Position numbers and translations under genes: made by a program | The notes under the pieces: generated by a model | Told to the model about the DNA's origin: nothing | Databases searched by the model: none | The model's input: only the letters and a program-made list of their open reading frames with translations | Source: an uncultured Chlorobiaceae bacterium | GTDB taxonomy: Bacteria > Bacteroidota > Chlorobiia > Chlorobiales > Chlorobiaceae | Reading direction: 5' to 3' | NCBI GenBank assembly: GCA_903928225.1 | Contig: CAIYPU010000079.1 | Coordinates: 1-64,000, forward strand | DNA: 64,000 nt | In this document: one piece after another, positions 27,811-36,981 of the stretch | Numbering within the stretch: position 1 is the stretch's first letter | How the letters are laid out: each line of letters opens with the position of its first letter

Positions 27811-29028
27811 ATGCATTTTCCGTCCATAAAGGAACAGATCGACCTCATTACCGGCAATGCCGTGGAAATCATCAGCGTTGATGAACTCGAACGGAAACTC
27901 CAGAAAAGCCATAAAACCGGAAAGCCGCTGAAAATCAAGCTCGGCGCCGACCCGTCGAGGCCGGACCTCCACCTCGGGCACTCCGTCGTGCTGCGCAAGC
28001 TCAGGGAGTTCCAGGACCTCGGGCACGAAGCGATCCTCATCATCGGCGACTTTACGGCCATGATCGGCGACCCTTCGGGAAAAAGCAAGACCAGGCCGCA
28101 GCTCACCGCCGAAGAAACCAGGGAAAACGGCGTGAGCTACTTCGAACAGGCCTCGAAAATCCTCGATCCCGGAAAAACCACCATCTGCTACAACTCCGAC
28201 TGGCTCGGCAATATGAAGTTCGCCGACGTCATCAGGCTCTCGAGCCACTACACCGTCGCACGCATGCTGGAACGGGACGATTTCGAGCGGCGTTACCGCT
28301 CCCGCGAACCGATTTCGGTGCATGAGTTCCTCTACCCGCTCGCCCAGGGCATGGACTCCGTCCACCTGAAAAACGACGTCGAACTGGGAGGCACCGACCA
28401 GAAGTTCAACCTCCTCGTCGGCAGGGACCTGCAGCGGGAGTACGGCATCGAACCACAGGTCTGCGTCACCATGCCGCTGCTCGTGGGCACGGCGGGCGAG
28501 GAGAAGATGTCGAAATCGCTCGGCAACGCCATCTGTTTCAACGATCCGCCGGCGGACATGTACGGCAAGATGCTCTCCATCCCTGACGCGCTCATAGAAA
28601 CCTACTGCACCCTGCTTGTCCCGCAGGGCCATGAGGACAGGATAACCGTCCTCGAAAACCGCGAAACCGATCCGAGGAACGCGAAGCGCACGCTCGCCAA
28701 ACAGATTGTCGAACAGTATTACTCCCGTGAAGCCGCAGAGGAAGCCGAAGCGCATTTCGACCATGTCTTCGTGCACCGCAAAGCCCCGGAAAACATCGAA
28801 CTGATCGAATTTGACGCTCCATCCATGACGCTGGTCGATATTCTCGTATCCGCCGGTGCCGCCGCATCGAAAAGCGATGCGAGAAGGATGATCCAGCAGA
28901 AGGCGGTCACGGTCGGCGATGAAAGGATCGGCGACACGAACGCCGTGCTGGAGCTCGGTCAGGAACCGAAAACCGTGAAGGCGGGCAAACGGCGATTTTT
29001 TAAAGTGGCTGCAAAAAAAACATTTTGA
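27811..29028 (+). CDS. tyrS: Tyrosyl-tRNA synthetase
   Basis: Class I aminoacyl-tRNA synthetase of 405 residues. HIGH-type motif HLGH at residues 54-57 ([11 protein letters not shown]), KMSKS starting at Lys232 ([12 protein letters not shown]), and a C-terminal S4-type RNA-binding domain ([20 protein letters not shown]). It belongs to the TyrZ-like subgroup by length and spacing. It probably shares a transcript with smpB. Confidence 0.96.
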   Translation: MHFPSIKEQIDLITGNAVEIISVDELERKLQKSHKTGKPLKIKLGADPSRPDLHLGHSVVLRKLREFQDLGHEAILIIGDFTAMIGDPSGKSKTRPQLTAEETRENGVSYFEQASKILDPGKTTICYNSDWLGNMKFADVIRLSSHYTVARMLERDDFERRYRSREPISVHEFLYPLAQGMDSVHLKNDVELGGTDQKFNLLVGRDLQREYGIEPQVCVTMPLLVGTAGEEKMSKSLGNAICFNDPPADMYGKMLSIPDALIETYCTLLVPQGHEDRITVLENRETDPRNAKRTLAKQIVEQYYSREAAEEAEAHFDHVFVHRKAPENIELIEFDAPSMTLVDILVSAGAAASKSDARRMIQQKAVTVGDERIGDTNAVLELGQEPKTVKAGKRRFFKVAAKKTF

Positions 29029-29109
29029 ATACGGACGCTTTTTCCTATAATTGCTCAGTTTCGTAACTGGACAACCATTGAACAACTAATCCGATCAGGA
29101 GGAACGCCA

Positions 29110-29655
29110 TTGTCATTTGTCCCGACAAAAGTTTTCTTCACCAAAGGTGTGGGAAGGCACAAAGAGTATCTCTCCTCATTCGAGCTCGCCTTGAGAGATG
29201 CCAAAATCGAAAAATGCAATCTGGTTACCGTCTCAAGTATTTTCCCTCCCCATTGTAAACGCATCAGTGTGGAAGAGGGGCTGAAACTTCTTTCGCCGGG
29301 TCAGATCACCTTCGCAGTTCTCGCCCGCAACTCCACCAACGAATTCAACCGCCTCATCGCCTCTTCGGTAGGCGTCGCCATTCCTGCAGACGAATCGCAG
29401 TACGGCTATCTTTCCGAGCACCATCCGTTCGGGGAATCCGCCGAACAGTCCGGCGAATATGCCGAAGACCTCGCGGCAACCATGCTGGCCACCACGCTCG
29501 GCATCGCTTTCGATCCCAATCAGGACTGGGACGAACGCGAAGGCATCTACAAGATGAGCGGAAAAATCATCAACTCGTACAATATCACCCAGTCGGCAGA
29601 GGGTGAAAACGGCCTCTGGACAACGGTCATTTCCTGCGCGGTACTCCTCCCGTAA
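29110..29655 (+). CDS. Pyruvoyl-dependent arginine decarboxylase
   Basis: Decarboxylates arginine to agmatine for polyamine synthesis. The 181-residue proenzyme contains VSSIFPP at 41-47; the family self-cleaves between the two serines (here Ser42/Ser43) and Ser43 becomes the pyruvoyl group. The start is TTG at 29110: AGGAGG lies at 29097-29102 with an 8-nt spacing and there is no in-frame ATG nearby. This archaeal-type enzyme is found in some Chlorobi and other bacteria, consistent with ancient transfer. Confidence 0.93.
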   Translation: MSFVPTKVFFTKGVGRHKEYLSSFELALRDAKIEKCNLVTVSSIFPPHCKRISVEEGLKLLSPGQITFAVLARNSTNEFNRLIASSVGVAIPADESQYGYLSEHHPFGESAEQSGEYAEDLAATMLATTLGIAFDPNQDWDEREGIYKMSGKIINSYNITQSAEGENGLWTTVISCAVLLP

Positions 29656-29721
29656 CCGTCGAAATCACTATACTCCGGCCCGGGCCGGACCGTCAGAAAG
29701 GAACCGGCAGACGAAGGTTTG

Positions 29722-29761
29722 AAAACGGGGAACAGGACCTCATACCTGTTTCCCGTTTTTT
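29722..29761 (+). terminator. Intrinsic terminator after arginine decarboxylase
   Basis: Arms 29725-29736 (ACGGGGAACAGG) and 29745-29756 with one G-T pair and an 8-nt loop, followed by TTTTTT. Confidence 0.88.
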
Positions 29762-29803
29762 CCTGCCGCAAGAGAAGACCGACATCACCAACCGTTTCCA
29801 TCC

Positions 29804-30421
29804 ATGAGCCTTCTCTCGTTTTTCCAGAACATCCCGACCCTCGACGAAATCATCCTCTGGGGCGGCTATCTTCTTCTGTTCGTCATCGTATTTGCGGAAA
29901 CCGGCCTCTTCGCGGGTTTTTTCCTGCCCGGCGACTCCCTGCTCATCACCTCCGGGCTCATAGCAGCCACCGGCGAACTCGATATCCTGACGGTCATCGC
30001 CACCCTGTCATGCGGGGCTGTCTGCGGCGATACGACAGGATATATCATCGGCCGGCAGCTCGACAAAAGGATATTCGACAAACAGGAGTCGCGGTTCTTC
30101 CACCCCGAGTATCTCGAAAAGACCAGGGACTTCTACCGGAAACACGGGCCGAAAGCCGTTTTCCTCGCACGGTTCGTCCCGTTCGTACGCAGTTTCGCCG
30201 CATCCCTTGCCGGCGTCTCGGCGATGCCGTTCCCGCTCTTCCTCTTCTTCAGCGTCACGGGTGCGGTTGCCTGGGTGCTTTCGTTCACCCTGACCGGTTA
30301 TTTCGCAGCCCACGCTTTCCCGGACATCGTCCAGTATTTCCATATCCTCATTTTCGCAGGAATCCTGCTCATCATCGCCGGTTCAGTGAAAAACCTGAAG
30401 CTGCCGAAAAAGAAAAAATGA
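29804..30421 (+). CDS. DedA family membrane protein
   Basis: A 205-residue polytopic inner-membrane protein. Contains the DedA hallmark [20 protein letters not shown] (first re-entrant region), [13 protein letters not shown], and the F-x-x-R-[FY]-x-P-x-x-R motif as [13 protein letters not shown]. DedA proteins are proposed phospholipid (undecaprenyl phosphate or other lipid) flippases with proton-motive-force dependence. It ends in a basic tail (KLPKKKK). A terminator hairpin follows at 30444-30472. Confidence 0.93.
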   Translation: MSLLSFFQNIPTLDEIILWGGYLLLFVIVFAETGLFAGFFLPGDSLLITSGLIAATGELDILTVIATLSCGAVCGDTTGYIIGRQLDKRIFDKQESRFFHPEYLEKTRDFYRKHGPKAVFLARFVPFVRSFAASLAGVSAMPFPLFLFFSVTGAVAWVLSFTLTGYFAAHAFPDIVQYFHILIFAGILLIIAGSVKNLKLPKKKK

Positions 30422-30443
30422 AGCCGGGCAGTATCTTTTTGGC

Positions 30444-30472
30444 AGCCGGGACAAAGGAATATTGTCCCGGCT
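30444..30472 (+). terminator. Terminator hairpin after dedA
   Basis: Perfect 11-bp stem AGCCGGGACAA (30444-30454) with 30462-30472, 7-nt loop, followed by a weakly T-rich stretch. Its position across the beginning of the longest possible nadB frame argues for the later nadB start at 30522. Confidence 0.65.
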
Positions 30473-30521
30473 ATGGTATTTTCATGACTGTAACATTTTC
30501 AACACAGCATATTATCCAGCT

Positions 30522-32117
30522 ATGACCGAAGTGATCAAAACCGATGTGCTTGTCATTGGAAGCGGTATTGGCGGCCTCTACTTCGCCGCGCACATGGCAG
30601 ACCACGCGCGGGTCACGATCATCACCAAAAAGGAAAGCTCGACCTCGAACACCAACTGGGCCCAGGGAGGCATTGCGGCAACCATCGACAGTTCGGACAG
30701 TACCGACCTGCATATCGCCGATACCCTCATTGCGGGTGCGGGCCTCTGCAACCGGGATATGGTCGAACTCATGGTTAAGGAAGGGCCCGGCCATATCAGG
30801 CGCCTCATGGAGCTCGGCGTGCAGTTCACCACTTCCAGCGACAGCTCGCTGCATCTCGGCAAGGAGGGAGGGCACTCGAGAAACAGGATCGTGCACGCGA
30901 AAGACCTGACGGGCCGCGAAGTGGAAACCGCGCTCCTGGAAAAGGTCAACAACCATCCGAACATATGCCTGCTCGAGCATCATTTCGCCATCGAGCTCAT
31001 CACCGAGCACCATCTCGGCATCAAAACCAACGATATCACCTGTTACGGGGCCTATGTCCTCGATTCGCTGAAACGGATACCGAAAAAAATCCTCGCAAAG
31101 ATCACGATGCTCGCTTCTGGCGGGCTCGGCCACGTCTATCCCCATACGACCAACCCGGATATCGCAACAGGCGACGGCGTCGCCATGGGATACCGGGCAG
31201 GTGCGGAAATCGCGAACATGGAGTTCATCCAGTTCCATCCGACATCGCTCTACCACCCGAAGGCAAAATCGTTCCTCATCTCCGAGGCAGTAAGGGGTTT
31301 CGGCGGCATCCTCCGCCTGAAGAACGGCGATGCGTTCATGCACCGGTACGACAGCCGGGAGAACCTCGCGCCGAGGGATATCGTCGCCAGGGCAATCGAT
31401 TCCGAGATCAAGAAAAGCGGCGAAGAGTGCGTCTTCCTCGACGTCACCCATGTCGATCCCGACAAGACAAAGGAGCATTTCCCGCACATTTACGAAACCT
31501 GCCTCGAGTTCGGCATCGACATGACGAGGGAGATGATCCCGGTCGTACCTGCCGCCCATTATTCCTGCGGAGGCATCCGGGTCGACGAGCTCGGTCGAAC
31601 GACGCTCAACCGCCTCTACGCATGCGGAGAAACAAGCTGCACCGGGGTCCACGGCGCAAACCGGCTTGCGAGCAACTCCCTGCTCGAAGCGCTGGTCTTT
31701 GCCTGGAGGTCCTGCAACGATATCCGCGAACAGCTTCCATCGATCTCGAACTCGATGGATTTCCCCGACTGGGACGACTCGGGCACCGTCAGCCCGGAAG
31801 AATGGATCCTCGTTTCACACAACAAGCGGGAAGCCCAGCAGGTCATGAACGACTATGTCGGCATCGTGCGCAGCGACCTGCGCCTGCAGCGGGCCCGCAG
31901 GAGGATCGATTTCCTCAAGGAGGAGACGGAAGCCTATTACAAGAAAACCAGGATCACCACGCAGATCCTCGAACTGCGCAACATCATCAAGGTGGCGAGC
32001 ATCATCATAGAGAGCGCCATCAGGCGGCGCGAGTCGAGGGGGCTGCATTACACGACCGACTATCCGGAACCTGACGACAAACACTTCCTCAGGGATACCG
32101 TCCTCAGGTCGTTTTAG
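30522..32117 (+). CDS. nadB: L-aspartate oxidase
   Basis: Oxidises L-aspartate to iminoaspartate, substrate of NadA, with FAD and O2 or fumarate as acceptor. From ATG 30522 the dinucleotide motif [14 protein letters not shown] is at the N-terminus as expected; an upstream ATG at 30462 would add 20 residues across a terminator hairpin. Other landmarks are [22 protein letters not shown]-like [26 protein letters not shown] and [15 protein letters not shown] with [14 protein letters not shown]. The helical C-terminal domain is complete. About 531 residues. Confidence 0.95.
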   Translation: MTEVIKTDVLVIGSGIGGLYFAAHMADHARVTIITKKESSTSNTNWAQGGIAATIDSSDSTDLHIADTLIAGAGLCNRDMVELMVKEGPGHIRRLMELGVQFTTSSDSSLHLGKEGGHSRNRIVHAKDLTGREVETALLEKVNNHPNICLLEHHFAIELITEHHLGIKTNDITCYGAYVLDSLKRIPKKILAKITMLASGGLGHVYPHTTNPDIATGDGVAMGYRAGAEIANMEFIQFHPTSLYHPKAKSFLISEAVRGFGGILRLKNGDAFMHRYDSRENLAPRDIVARAIDSEIKKSGEECVFLDVTHVDPDKTKEHFPHIYETCLEFGIDMTREMIPVVPAAHYSCGGIRVDELGRTTLNRLYACGETSCTGVHGANRLASNSLLEALVFAWRSCNDIREQLPSISNSMDFPDWDDSGTVSPEEWILVSHNKREAQQVMNDYVGIVRSDLRLQRARRRIDFLKEETEAYYKKTRITTQILELRNIIKVASIIIESAIRRRESRGLHYTTDYPEPDDKHFLRDTVLRSF

Positions 32118-32166
32118 GAAAGGAAAGATGCTCCAGACAGGGTTTCACGGTTTTGTGTAGCGGGAA

Positions 32167-32205
32167 GCCCGGGCACAAGGTTGCCGGGCCCCCCTTTATT
32201 TTATC
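32167..32205. terminator. Terminator between nadB and nadE
   Basis: Hairpin 32167-32175 (GCCCGGGCA) with 32182-32189, one bulged G, followed by a C-run then TTTATTTTAT. It sits in the 78-bp gap between the convergent genes. Confidence 0.7.
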
Positions 32206-33029
32206 TCCTGCCAGTCCCTGGCATACCGGAAATCGATGCCGGGGGTGCGACCGGAAATTTTGGCGATCACCGGCATCATCCGCTTGTACTGGTTGCGCAC
32301 GACCATCTTCCGGACCCGGTCGTAAAACGTCGGAGGAACTCCTTCGGCAAGCACCGCTCCCCGTTCCATCCTTTTTTCCAGCATCATGTAGAGCAGCAGA
32401 TCGACATCAGCGTAGCTGAACCCGAGATCGGCCTCGTCGCTCTGCCCCTGCCAGAGATCGGCGGAAGGGACCTTGTCGATGATGTGCACCGGAATGCCGA
32501 GATGGCGTGCAAGGCCGCGGACCTGCGTTTTGTAGAGGTCTCCGATCGGGTTGATCGCCGAAGCCATGTCGCCGAAGATTGTACCGTACCCGAGAAGCAG
32601 TTCCGTTTTGTTGCTGGTGCCCGCCACGAGCCTTCCGTCCCTTGCCGAAATATCGTACAGGTAGACCATCCTGGTGCGCGCCATGACGTTCCCCCTCCTG
32701 AGAAGCTGGTCCTCGGGTATGGACGAGAGAAACGCATCCACGGCCGGTGTTATCTTCACCTCTTCAGCTTCGATGCCGAGACGCTCGACCATTATTGCTG
32801 CATCGGCAAGGCTTTCGGGGCTGCTCGTGGCGTAAGGCATCATCAGGGCAAGCACATGCTCCCGGCCCAGCGCGCGCACGGCAAGCTCGCAGACCACAGC
32901 CGAGTCGATGCCTCCCGAAAGCCCGAGCACGATCGAAGAAAAACCGAACTTCCGGGTTTCGTTCCGCAGAAACGAGAGCAGGATATCTTCGACAATCCCG
33001 TAGTTGTAATGCAAGTCCTGTTCAGTCAT
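32196..33029 (-). CDS. nadE: NH3-dependent NAD+ synthetase
   Basis: Amidates deamido-NAD+ with ammonia and ATP. The PP-loop motif [15 protein letters not shown] and [18 protein letters not shown] identify NadE. There is no glutaminase domain, so ammonia is the nitrogen source. The start ATG 33029 ([11 protein letters not shown]) gives 277 residues, normal for this form; the longer open frame to 33092 overlaps the upstream gene. The 5' end overlaps the stop region of the Yip1-domain gene by none but is within 11 bp, so co-transcription is likely. Confidence 0.95.
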   Translation of the reverse strand: MTEQDLHYNYGIVEDILLSFLRNETRKFGFSSIVLGLSGGIDSAVVCELAVRALGREHVLALMMPYATSSPESLADAAIMVERLGIEAEEVKITPAVDAFLSSIPEDQLLRRGNVMARTRMVYLYDISARDGRLVAGTSNKTELLLGYGTIFGDMASAINPIGDLYKTQVRGLARHLGIPVHIIDKVPSADLWQGQSDEADLGFSYADVDLLLYMMLEKRMERGAVLAEGVPPTFYDRVRKMVVRNQYKRMMPVIAKISGRTPGIDFRYARDWQEIK

Positions 33030-33039
33030 GAAAGGATCG

Positions 33040-33597
33040 TCAGATGAAATTGAACAAACGCATGACAGCCCTGAGCAGCATAAGCACCGCAAAAACCGTC
33101 AGGACCTGCAGGAGGGCGATATTGCGCAGCAGCCCCCCCGATGCTGACGGTTCCAGCCCGAGGAAGGTGACGAGGCCCTGGCGGTTGATCACGATGGCGT
33201 AGACGATACCGATCACCGCGGCGAGCCATGCCCAATGACCCGCAAAATAAAACAGCTCGGAAATCCATACCGGGGTCATCGAGAAACAGAACACGGCAAG
33301 CATCCCGGACGGGTTGGCTTTCAGACGGTTATGCTCCGCCAGATAGGATGCGCCTCCCACGAGGATATACAGCGCCCCGACATCGATGAGGAAATTGGCG
33401 AGGCCATAGAACATGGCAGACTTGGGAACGCCGATCAGGGGAAATTTGGCGAGCTGCACCAGGGCAATGACCGGAACGGCATAATCCCTGAGCAGGGCCG
33501 TTTCATCGCCGGGCGGGTTCTCTTTCAGTGTCGTCCAGAACGTGCGGTAACGGAAGAGTACCGCAATGATAAAGGAAAATAGCGCTCTTACACCCAT
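33040..33597 (-). CDS. Yip1-domain membrane protein
   Basis: A 185-residue polytopic membrane protein with about five hydrophobic helices and the Yip1/YIF1-like pattern (an N-terminal helix with [20 protein letters not shown], then [14 protein letters not shown]). Function in bacteria is unknown. It lies between nadE and the EnvC-like gene on one strand (gaps of 10 and 6 bp), implying one transcript. Confidence 0.72.
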   Translation of the reverse strand: MGVRALFSFIIAVLFRYRTFWTTLKENPPGDETALLRDYAVPVIALVQLAKFPLIGVPKSAMFYGLANFLIDVGALYILVGGASYLAEHNRLKANPSGMLAVFCFSMTPVWISELFYFAGHWAWLAAVIGIVYAIVINRQGLVTFLGLEPSASGGLLRNIALLQVLTVFAVLMLLRAVMRLFNFI

Positions 33598-33603
33598 GGT
33601 TTT

Positions 33604-35067
33604 TTATCGTCTGAGCCAGTTTTCAGGGTTCTGCTTCGCACGGCCTTTCCATATCTCGAAATGGACGACCGATCCGCCGTCAGGGTTCCTTCCCGAAAGA
33701 CCGACAAGCTGCTGTGATTTGATAAGTTCATCCCTGACGACGTTCAGCTGCCCGAGGTTCGCATAAACGGTAAGGTACGAATTGGGATGCCGCACGATAA
33801 CGATATTGCCGAATGTTGGCAGAAAGGCGATCTGGACGACCTTTCCGCCTGAAACGGCCCTGACCGGTGTACTTGCTGGAACGGAAATATCGATGCCGTT
33901 GCTGGTGGTGACGATTGAGAGCTCCTTGTCGGCGACCGTACCGAACTTGCGGGTCACGACACCGCGCTGGACAGGCCATGGCAGCGAACCGTAGGCCTTG
34001 TCGAAGTTCGCAGAAACCCGCTCGAGGTCGATCATACCCTGATCGGGGACCATGGTCGCGGTCTCGGTCGGCCTGCTTTCGGGAGGGGCCTGCTTCGATG
34101 GCGGCGCTTCACCTGTTGCTGGCGTATTCCGCGACGATGGCGGAGTCTGCGCAAGAGGGCGCTCTTTCGCGGCAGGCGGCCTCGGAGGGGCTTTCTTCAA
34201 GGCTGCAAGGCGTTTCGCCTCGAGCATTTTCAGGCGCCTGATCCGCTCCGCCTCAATCGCCCGCTGCTCCGCCATGATCAGGGACTCTATTCTCGACTGC
34301 AGCTGCTTGCGCTTCAGTTTCGCGGCATTGATCTGCGAAGCGTATTCCTGCTTGTTTTTCTTCAGCTGTTCGAGGACCACCTCTTTTTCTTTCCTGCTTG
34401 CGGCATAGGTTTTCAGCTGGTGCTGCTGCTCCCTGACGGCTACCGCTTTCTGGCGATAGCTCTCCTCGAGCGCGGCGCGGCTGTTCTGAAGCTTCACGGC
34501 CGCGTCCTGCAGGTTATCGACATTGCGGTGAACGGCCCCGGAAAAACATCCCATGTACTGCGCCCTGACCAATGCATCGTGCAGGGAGGCCGATGCGAAC
34601 ACATGCTCGAGGTCGCGGCTGCCTCCATATTTGTAGACTGAAACGGCCGTCTTGCGGAACTCGTCCGAAACCTGGCCATACCTGGTGCGGTTGCCTTCGT
34701 ACTCCTTGCGCAGGCGGCTGATGTCCGCATCGAGCCTGGCGAGGTAGTTCTGGTTTTCGGCAATCATTTTTTCAAGGACGAGGATCTGTGTCCTGATGTT
34801 TTCAAGCGCTTTAAGCGAACGTGACTCCTGCCGGGAGGTCTTGCCGAGCTTGTTCTGGTATTCCCTGAGCTGTTCCTTGAGGCCCCGGAGCGTTTTTTCC
34901 ACTTCGGAACGCTCCTTCATGATCCTCGATATCTCACTGCCGGCAGCAGGCGCGCAGTGGACGGTCGAGGGAAGAACGACAAACACCGGCAACAGGGCAA
35001 GCAGGAACGAAACTGCCGCTTTGCGTACGAAACCTATGCTCCGCTGGGGAATAGAGATGGCTTTCAT
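33604..35067 (-). CDS. EnvC-like LytM-domain protein, murein hydrolase activator type
   Basis: About 487 residues. An N-terminal hydrophobic signal (RKAAVSFLLALLPVFVVLPS) decides the start at 35067; the open frame continues upstream to 35256. Two long coiled-coil blocks (about 45-285) follow, then a Pro-rich linker, and a C-terminal M23/LytM domain. The catalytic zinc ligands look degenerate: NGIDI replaces the usual HxGxD and TVYANL replaces YxHL, as in EnvC, which activates amidases instead of cutting murein. This matches the presence of an FtsE-like protein at 12473-13171. Confidence 0.87.
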   Translation of the reverse strand: MKAISIPQRSIGFVRKAAVSFLLALLPVFVVLPSTVHCAPAAGSEISRIMKERSEVEKTLRGLKEQLREYQNKLGKTSRQESRSLKALENIRTQILVLEKMIAENQNYLARLDADISRLRKEYEGNRTRYGQVSDEFRKTAVSVYKYGGSRDLEHVFASASLHDALVRAQYMGCFSGAVHRNVDNLQDAAVKLQNSRAALEESYRQKAVAVREQQHQLKTYAASRKEKEVVLEQLKKNKQEYASQINAAKLKRKQLQSRIESLIMAEQRAIEAERIRRLKMLEAKRLAALKKAPPRPPAAKERPLAQTPPSSRNTPATGEAPPSKQAPPESRPTETATMVPDQGMIDLERVSANFDKAYGSLPWPVQRGVVTRKFGTVADKELSIVTTSNGIDISVPASTPVRAVSGGKVVQIAFLPTFGNIVIVRHPNSYLTVYANLGQLNVVRDELIKSQQLVGLSGRNPDGGSVVHFEIWKGRAKQNPENWLRR

Positions 35068-35261
35068 ATCAGTGGCCGGGGCATAAAATTGCATCCTTGC
35101 CGGGCCGGAAGCGAAGATAGACAATGACAAAGCTCCCGTTCCGGTTTCTTCAAGGTTAAGCATAAAAAACATTTCTTCGCAAACAGACGGGGAAAAAATA
35201 ATTTGTTTTTCTTCAGCGGAATTTATGGTAAATATCGGTTTTTTCACCATCGACACTATCC

Positions 35262-36536
35262 ATGGACAAGCTTGTCATACAGGGGGGACGCCGCCTCTCC
35301 GGAAGCGTCACCGCTTCGGGCTCGAAAAATTCGTCGCTGCCGATCATCGCGGCAACGCTGCTTACGGGAAACGGCACCTTCGTGCTCAAAAACATTCCGG
35401 ACCTTCAGGACATCAAAACCTTCACCCAGCTCCTGAACCACCTCGGCGCCGAAACGCGGTTTGCCGGGAACACCATGGAAATTTCGACCTCGAACGTGAA
35501 AAACGTCCAGGCGCCTTACGAGCTGGTCAAGAAAATGAGGGCATCCATCTACGTGCTCGGCCCCATGCTCGCAAGGTTCGGCACGGCAAGGGTTTCGCTG
35601 CCGGGAGGCTGCGCATTCGGCCCGAGGCCCATCGACCTCCATCTGATGGCCATGGAAAAGCTCGGGGCGAAGATAACCATCGAAACCGGGTACATCGATG
35701 CCACAGCGGAAGGCGGAAAGCTCCGCGGGGCCCATATCGATTTTCCCATCTCTTCGGTCGGCGCTACCGGCAACGCCCTGATGGCGGCCGTTCTTGCCGA
35801 AGGGACCACGACGATCGGCAATGCCGCCATGGAACCGGAAATCGAGACGCTCTCGCTGTTCCTCAATGCAATGGGGGCCGACATCAGGGGCATCGGAACC
35901 ACCGAACTTGAAATCCACGGCGTCGATGCGCTCAAGGCGACGGAGTTCGACAATATTTTCGACAGGATCGAAGCCGGCACCCTCCTTGCCGCGGCAGCCA
36001 TAACCGGCGGTGAGGTCACCGTGAACGGCGTCATCCCGGAACAGCTCAAGTCGGTGCTGAAAAAATTCGTGCAGGCCGGCTGCACCGTCCAGACGAGCGG
36101 GAACAGCGTGACGCTGAAGAGCCCCGAAAAGCTCATTCCGACGGACGTGACGGCAAAACCCTACCCCTCCTTCCCTACCGACATGCAGGCGCAGTGGATC
36201 GCGCTGATGACCAGGGCCGACGGGACGAGCCACATCACCGACAAAATCTACCACGAGCGCTTCAACCACATCCCGGAACTGAACCGGCTCGGCGCGCATA
36301 TCGAGATCCGCAAAAACCAGGCGGTCGTGCACGGGCCCCGCTCACTTTCCGGCACCAAGGTCATGTCTACCGACCTGAGGGCATCGGCAAGCCTTGTCCT
36401 TGCGGGCCTTGTAGCTGAAGGTACGACGGAAGTCCTGAGGGTCTACCACCTCGACCGGGGATATGAGAAAATCGAAGCGAAACTGCAGAGCCTCGGTGCC
36501 GATATCCGGCGTGAACAGTATAAAGAATTTGAGTAA
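35262..36536 (+). CDS. murA: UDP-N-acetylglucosamine 1-carboxyvinyltransferase
   Basis: First committed step of peptidoglycan precursor synthesis: transfers enolpyruvyl from PEP to UDP-GlcNAc. The 424-residue sequence carries the catalytic Cys117 in [14 protein letters not shown] (so fosfomycin-sensitive type by residue), [16 protein letters not shown] at the N-terminus, and the [16 protein letters not shown]-terminal segment. It is divergent from the EnvC-like gene with a short gap. Confidence 0.97.
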   Translation: MDKLVIQGGRRLSGSVTASGSKNSSLPIIAATLLTGNGTFVLKNIPDLQDIKTFTQLLNHLGAETRFAGNTMEISTSNVKNVQAPYELVKKMRASIYVLGPMLARFGTARVSLPGGCAFGPRPIDLHLMAMEKLGAKITIETGYIDATAEGGKLRGAHIDFPISSVGATGNALMAAVLAEGTTTIGNAAMEPEIETLSLFLNAMGADIRGIGTTELEIHGVDALKATEFDNIFDRIEAGTLLAAAAITGGEVTVNGVIPEQLKSVLKKFVQAGCTVQTSGNSVTLKSPEKLIPTDVTAKPYPSFPTDMQAQWIALMTRADGTSHITDKIYHERFNHIPELNRLGAHIEIRKNQAVVHGPRSLSGTKVMSTDLRASASLVLAGLVAEGTTEVLRVYHLDRGYEKIEAKLQSLGADIRREQYKEFE

Positions 36537-36565
36537 CAGGAGAAAAAAAGGAAAAAAATCACCCG

Positions 36566-36590
36566 CGCTTTGCATTTTTTTCGCAAAGCG
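36566..36590. terminator. Hairpin after murA
   Basis: Perfect 8-bp stem CGCTTTGC (36566-36573) with 36583-36590 and a T-rich 9-nt loop. It follows murA by 30 bp and may terminate it. It overlaps the -35 region proposed for the tRNA cluster. Confidence 0.5.
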
Positions 36591-36597
36591 TTATATT
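36570..36597 (+). promoter_or_regulatory. Candidate sigma-70 promoter of the tRNA cluster
   Basis: TTGCAT (36570-36575) and TATATT (36592-36597) with a 16-bp spacer, 28 bp upstream of tRNA-Met. Assignment is by consensus match and position only. Confidence 0.5.
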
Positions 36598-36624
36598 ATC
36601 GGACTCTAAAGCTCACGGATTAAG

Positions 36625-36698
36625 GGGCCCTTAGCTCAGTCGGTCAGAGCAAGCGACTCATAATCGCTGGGTCGTAGGTTCAAGTCCTACAGGGCCCA
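36625..36698 (+). tRNA. tRNA-Met(CAT), elongator type
   Basis: Seven-bp acceptor GGGCCCT with AGGGCCC, D-arm TTAGCTCAGTCGGTCAGAGC, anticodon loop CTCATAA with CAT, T-arm GTAGG-TTCAAGT-CCTAC. The sequence resembles E. coli elongator tRNA-Met. The CCA end is not encoded (ACA follows the acceptor). Confidence 0.95.
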
Positions 36699-36733
36699 CA
36701 CGAGCCGGAAGAATGGCTTTTCGTACATAACCT

Positions 36734-36810
36734 GGCGTGTTCGTCTAGTGGCCCAGGACATCGCCCTCTCAAGGCGAAGATCACGGGTTCGAATCCCGTA
36801 CACGCTACCA
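36734..36810 (+). tRNA. tRNA-Glu(CTC)
   Basis: Acceptor GGCGTGT with ACACGCT (first pair G-T), anticodon stem TCGCC/GGCGA around loop CTCTCAA with anticodon CTC, T-arm CGGG-TTCGAAT-CCCG. Here CCA is encoded. Confidence 0.93.
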
Positions 36811-36814
36811 TAAT

Positions 36815-36891
36815 GCACCCGTAGCTCAACTGGATAGAGTATCTGACTACGGATCAGACGGTTAGAGGTTCGACTCCTCTCGGGTGCACCA
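36815..36891 (+). tRNA. tRNA-Arg(ACG), integration target of the island
   Basis: Acceptor GCACCCG with CGGGTGC, anticodon stem TCTGA/TCAGA with loop CTACGGA (anticodon ACG), T-arm GAGG-TTCGACT-CCTC, CCA encoded. Its 3' 47 bp (36843-36889) recur at 51469-51515, so this is the reconstituted gene at the left end of an integrated element. The right-hand copy is followed by GATAC rather than CA, so the encoded CCA appears to have come with the island. Confidence 0.95.
36843..36889 (+). repeat. attL: 47-bp core direct repeat in tRNA-Arg
   Basis: Begins CTGACTACGGATCAGACGG and ends CTCTCGGGTGCAC, identical to 51469-51515 in the same orientation. It spans the anticodon loop to the acceptor 3' strand, the usual crossover region for tRNA-targeting tyrosine integrases. 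Confidence 0.93.
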
Positions 36892-36902
36892 GATAAAATA
36901 AG

Positions 36903-36934
36903 GACTTACAGGTTTTGGCTTGTAAGTCTTTTTT
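36903..36934 (+). terminator. Terminator after tRNA-Arg, left island end
   Basis: GACTTACA (36903-36910) pairs with TGTAAGTC (36921-36928), followed by TTTTTT. A related hairpin GACTTACG/CGTAAGTC with the same TTTTTTGTTTTATG tail occurs at 51529-51560, after the right-hand repeat. Confidence 0.85.
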
Positions 36935-36948
36935 GTTTTATGTCGTTT

Positions 36949-36976
36949 GAGGGTGCTTTGGAGGGTGCTTTGAAAA
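36949..36976 (+). repeat. Tandem 12-mer, left end (candidate integrase arm sites)
   Basis: GAGGGTGCTTTG occurs twice head to tail, then AAAA. The identical 28 bp is present at 51321-51348 near the right end in the same orientation. Position inside both ends of the element, and upstream of the integrase gene on the right, suggests arm-type binding sites of the integrase or its directionality factor. Confidence 0.65.
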
Positions 36977-36981
36977 TATGG

